Below, piece by piece: positions 50,702 to 50,782 of a DNA stretch of 50,782 nucleotides. The notes under the pieces were generated by a model that was not told where the DNA came from, made no database searches, and was given only the letters and a program-made list of their open reading frames with translations. The translations under genes and the position numbers were made by a program. How positions within the stretch are numbered: the first letter of the stretch is position 1; every line of letters begins with the position of its first letter. Source of the stretch: Lachnospiraceae bacterium (GTDB taxonomy: Bacteria; Bacillota; Clostridia; Lachnospirales; Lachnospiraceae); the NCBI GenBank assembly GCA_900771995.1, contig CAAGQC010000028.1, forward strand, positions 1 through 50,782. The letters are read 5' to 3'.

Positions 50702-50782
50702 AAAGTTAGTGGAACGTCCCCGTAGCCCGCATTGGGGGTAAGGCCATCAGACCCGCTTTCGCTTCGGAGGCAGAGCGTAGCG
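50702..50782. other. Non-coding end of window
   Basis: No frame is credible. CGCTTTCGC and the terminal GAGCGTAGCG give weak self-complementarity, as in the palindrome-rich stretch at the other end. It may be the start of another intergenic repeat cut by the window edge. Confidence 0.25.

Noticed and set aside
1..50782. CRISPR array, tRNA, rRNA, transposase or phage genes
   Set aside because: No regularly spaced direct repeats, no tRNA cloverleaf and no mobile-element protein was recognised on either strand.

Overview
The window looks like chromosomal DNA of a Clostridia member of the family Lachnospiraceae (Bacillota). The grounds are the gene families present: clostridial AddA/AddB, a split purine endgame with an archaeal-type IMP cyclohydrolase, DUF6062, DUF6106 and DUF2225 proteins, and a CymR-like Rrf2 regulator next to cysK and metNIQ. 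AGGAGG-type ribosome binding sites and sigma-A promoters with extended -10 elements agree with this. I see no rRNA, tRNA, CRISPR array, transposase or phage gene. This is ordinary core chromosome with several interesting regulatory and RNA signals.

Layout. 1-4430: a palindrome-rich non-coding stretch, an HPr-like protein lacking the active-site His, a two-gene radical-SAM/DUF4130 DNA repair module whose promoter carries two LexA-like boxes, and divergent asnA. 4467-10864: a polytopic membrane protein and an acyltransferase, a chemoreceptor with a possible sigma-28 promoter, and carbamate kinase. 10802-19360: a receiver-domain remnant that keeps its own promoter, then the exoA-addB-addA repair operon. 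19568-22678: an SseB-like protein plus a membrane protein, a HAD-IIA phosphatase and a DegV protein.

22855-27444 is a sulfur/cysteine block: a candidate small RNA with C-rich loops, a CymR-like Rrf2 regulator, metNIQ and cysK. Both the cysK and metN promoters carry GGAAT-type inverted motifs that look like a shared operator. 27471-31726: aroA, an M19 dipeptidase, and a uracil permease gene with a structured leader. 31753-38629: an MBOAT/SGNH O-acylation pair, a DUF6062 protein, a TetR regulator divergent from a small acidic membrane protein with an inverted repeat between them, and a DUF2225-MocR pair.

38720-44300 reads leftward from a ZTP (pfl) riboswitch with an intrinsic terminator into purO-type IMP cyclohydrolase, a stand-alone AICAR transformylase, a DHH phosphoesterase and glnS. 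44364-50701: a PocR-GAF-PAS-GGDEF-EAL protein, guaB, a DUF6106 protein and a single-pass membrane protein. The purine genes (ZTP-controlled purO/purH, guaB and possibly the uracil/xanthine-type permease) form a loose functional theme.

The strongest undescribed signal is at 22878-23022 on the + strand. A consensus promoter (TTGACA, 17 bp, TATACT) sits 6 bp upstream of three consecutive stable hairpins, the last a 12-bp GC-rich terminator with a U-run. No protein is encoded there. Two loops are C-rich, as in Gram-positive sRNAs that pair with Shine-Dalgarno sequences. All coordinates and motif matches were read by eye. No database search or folding program was run.
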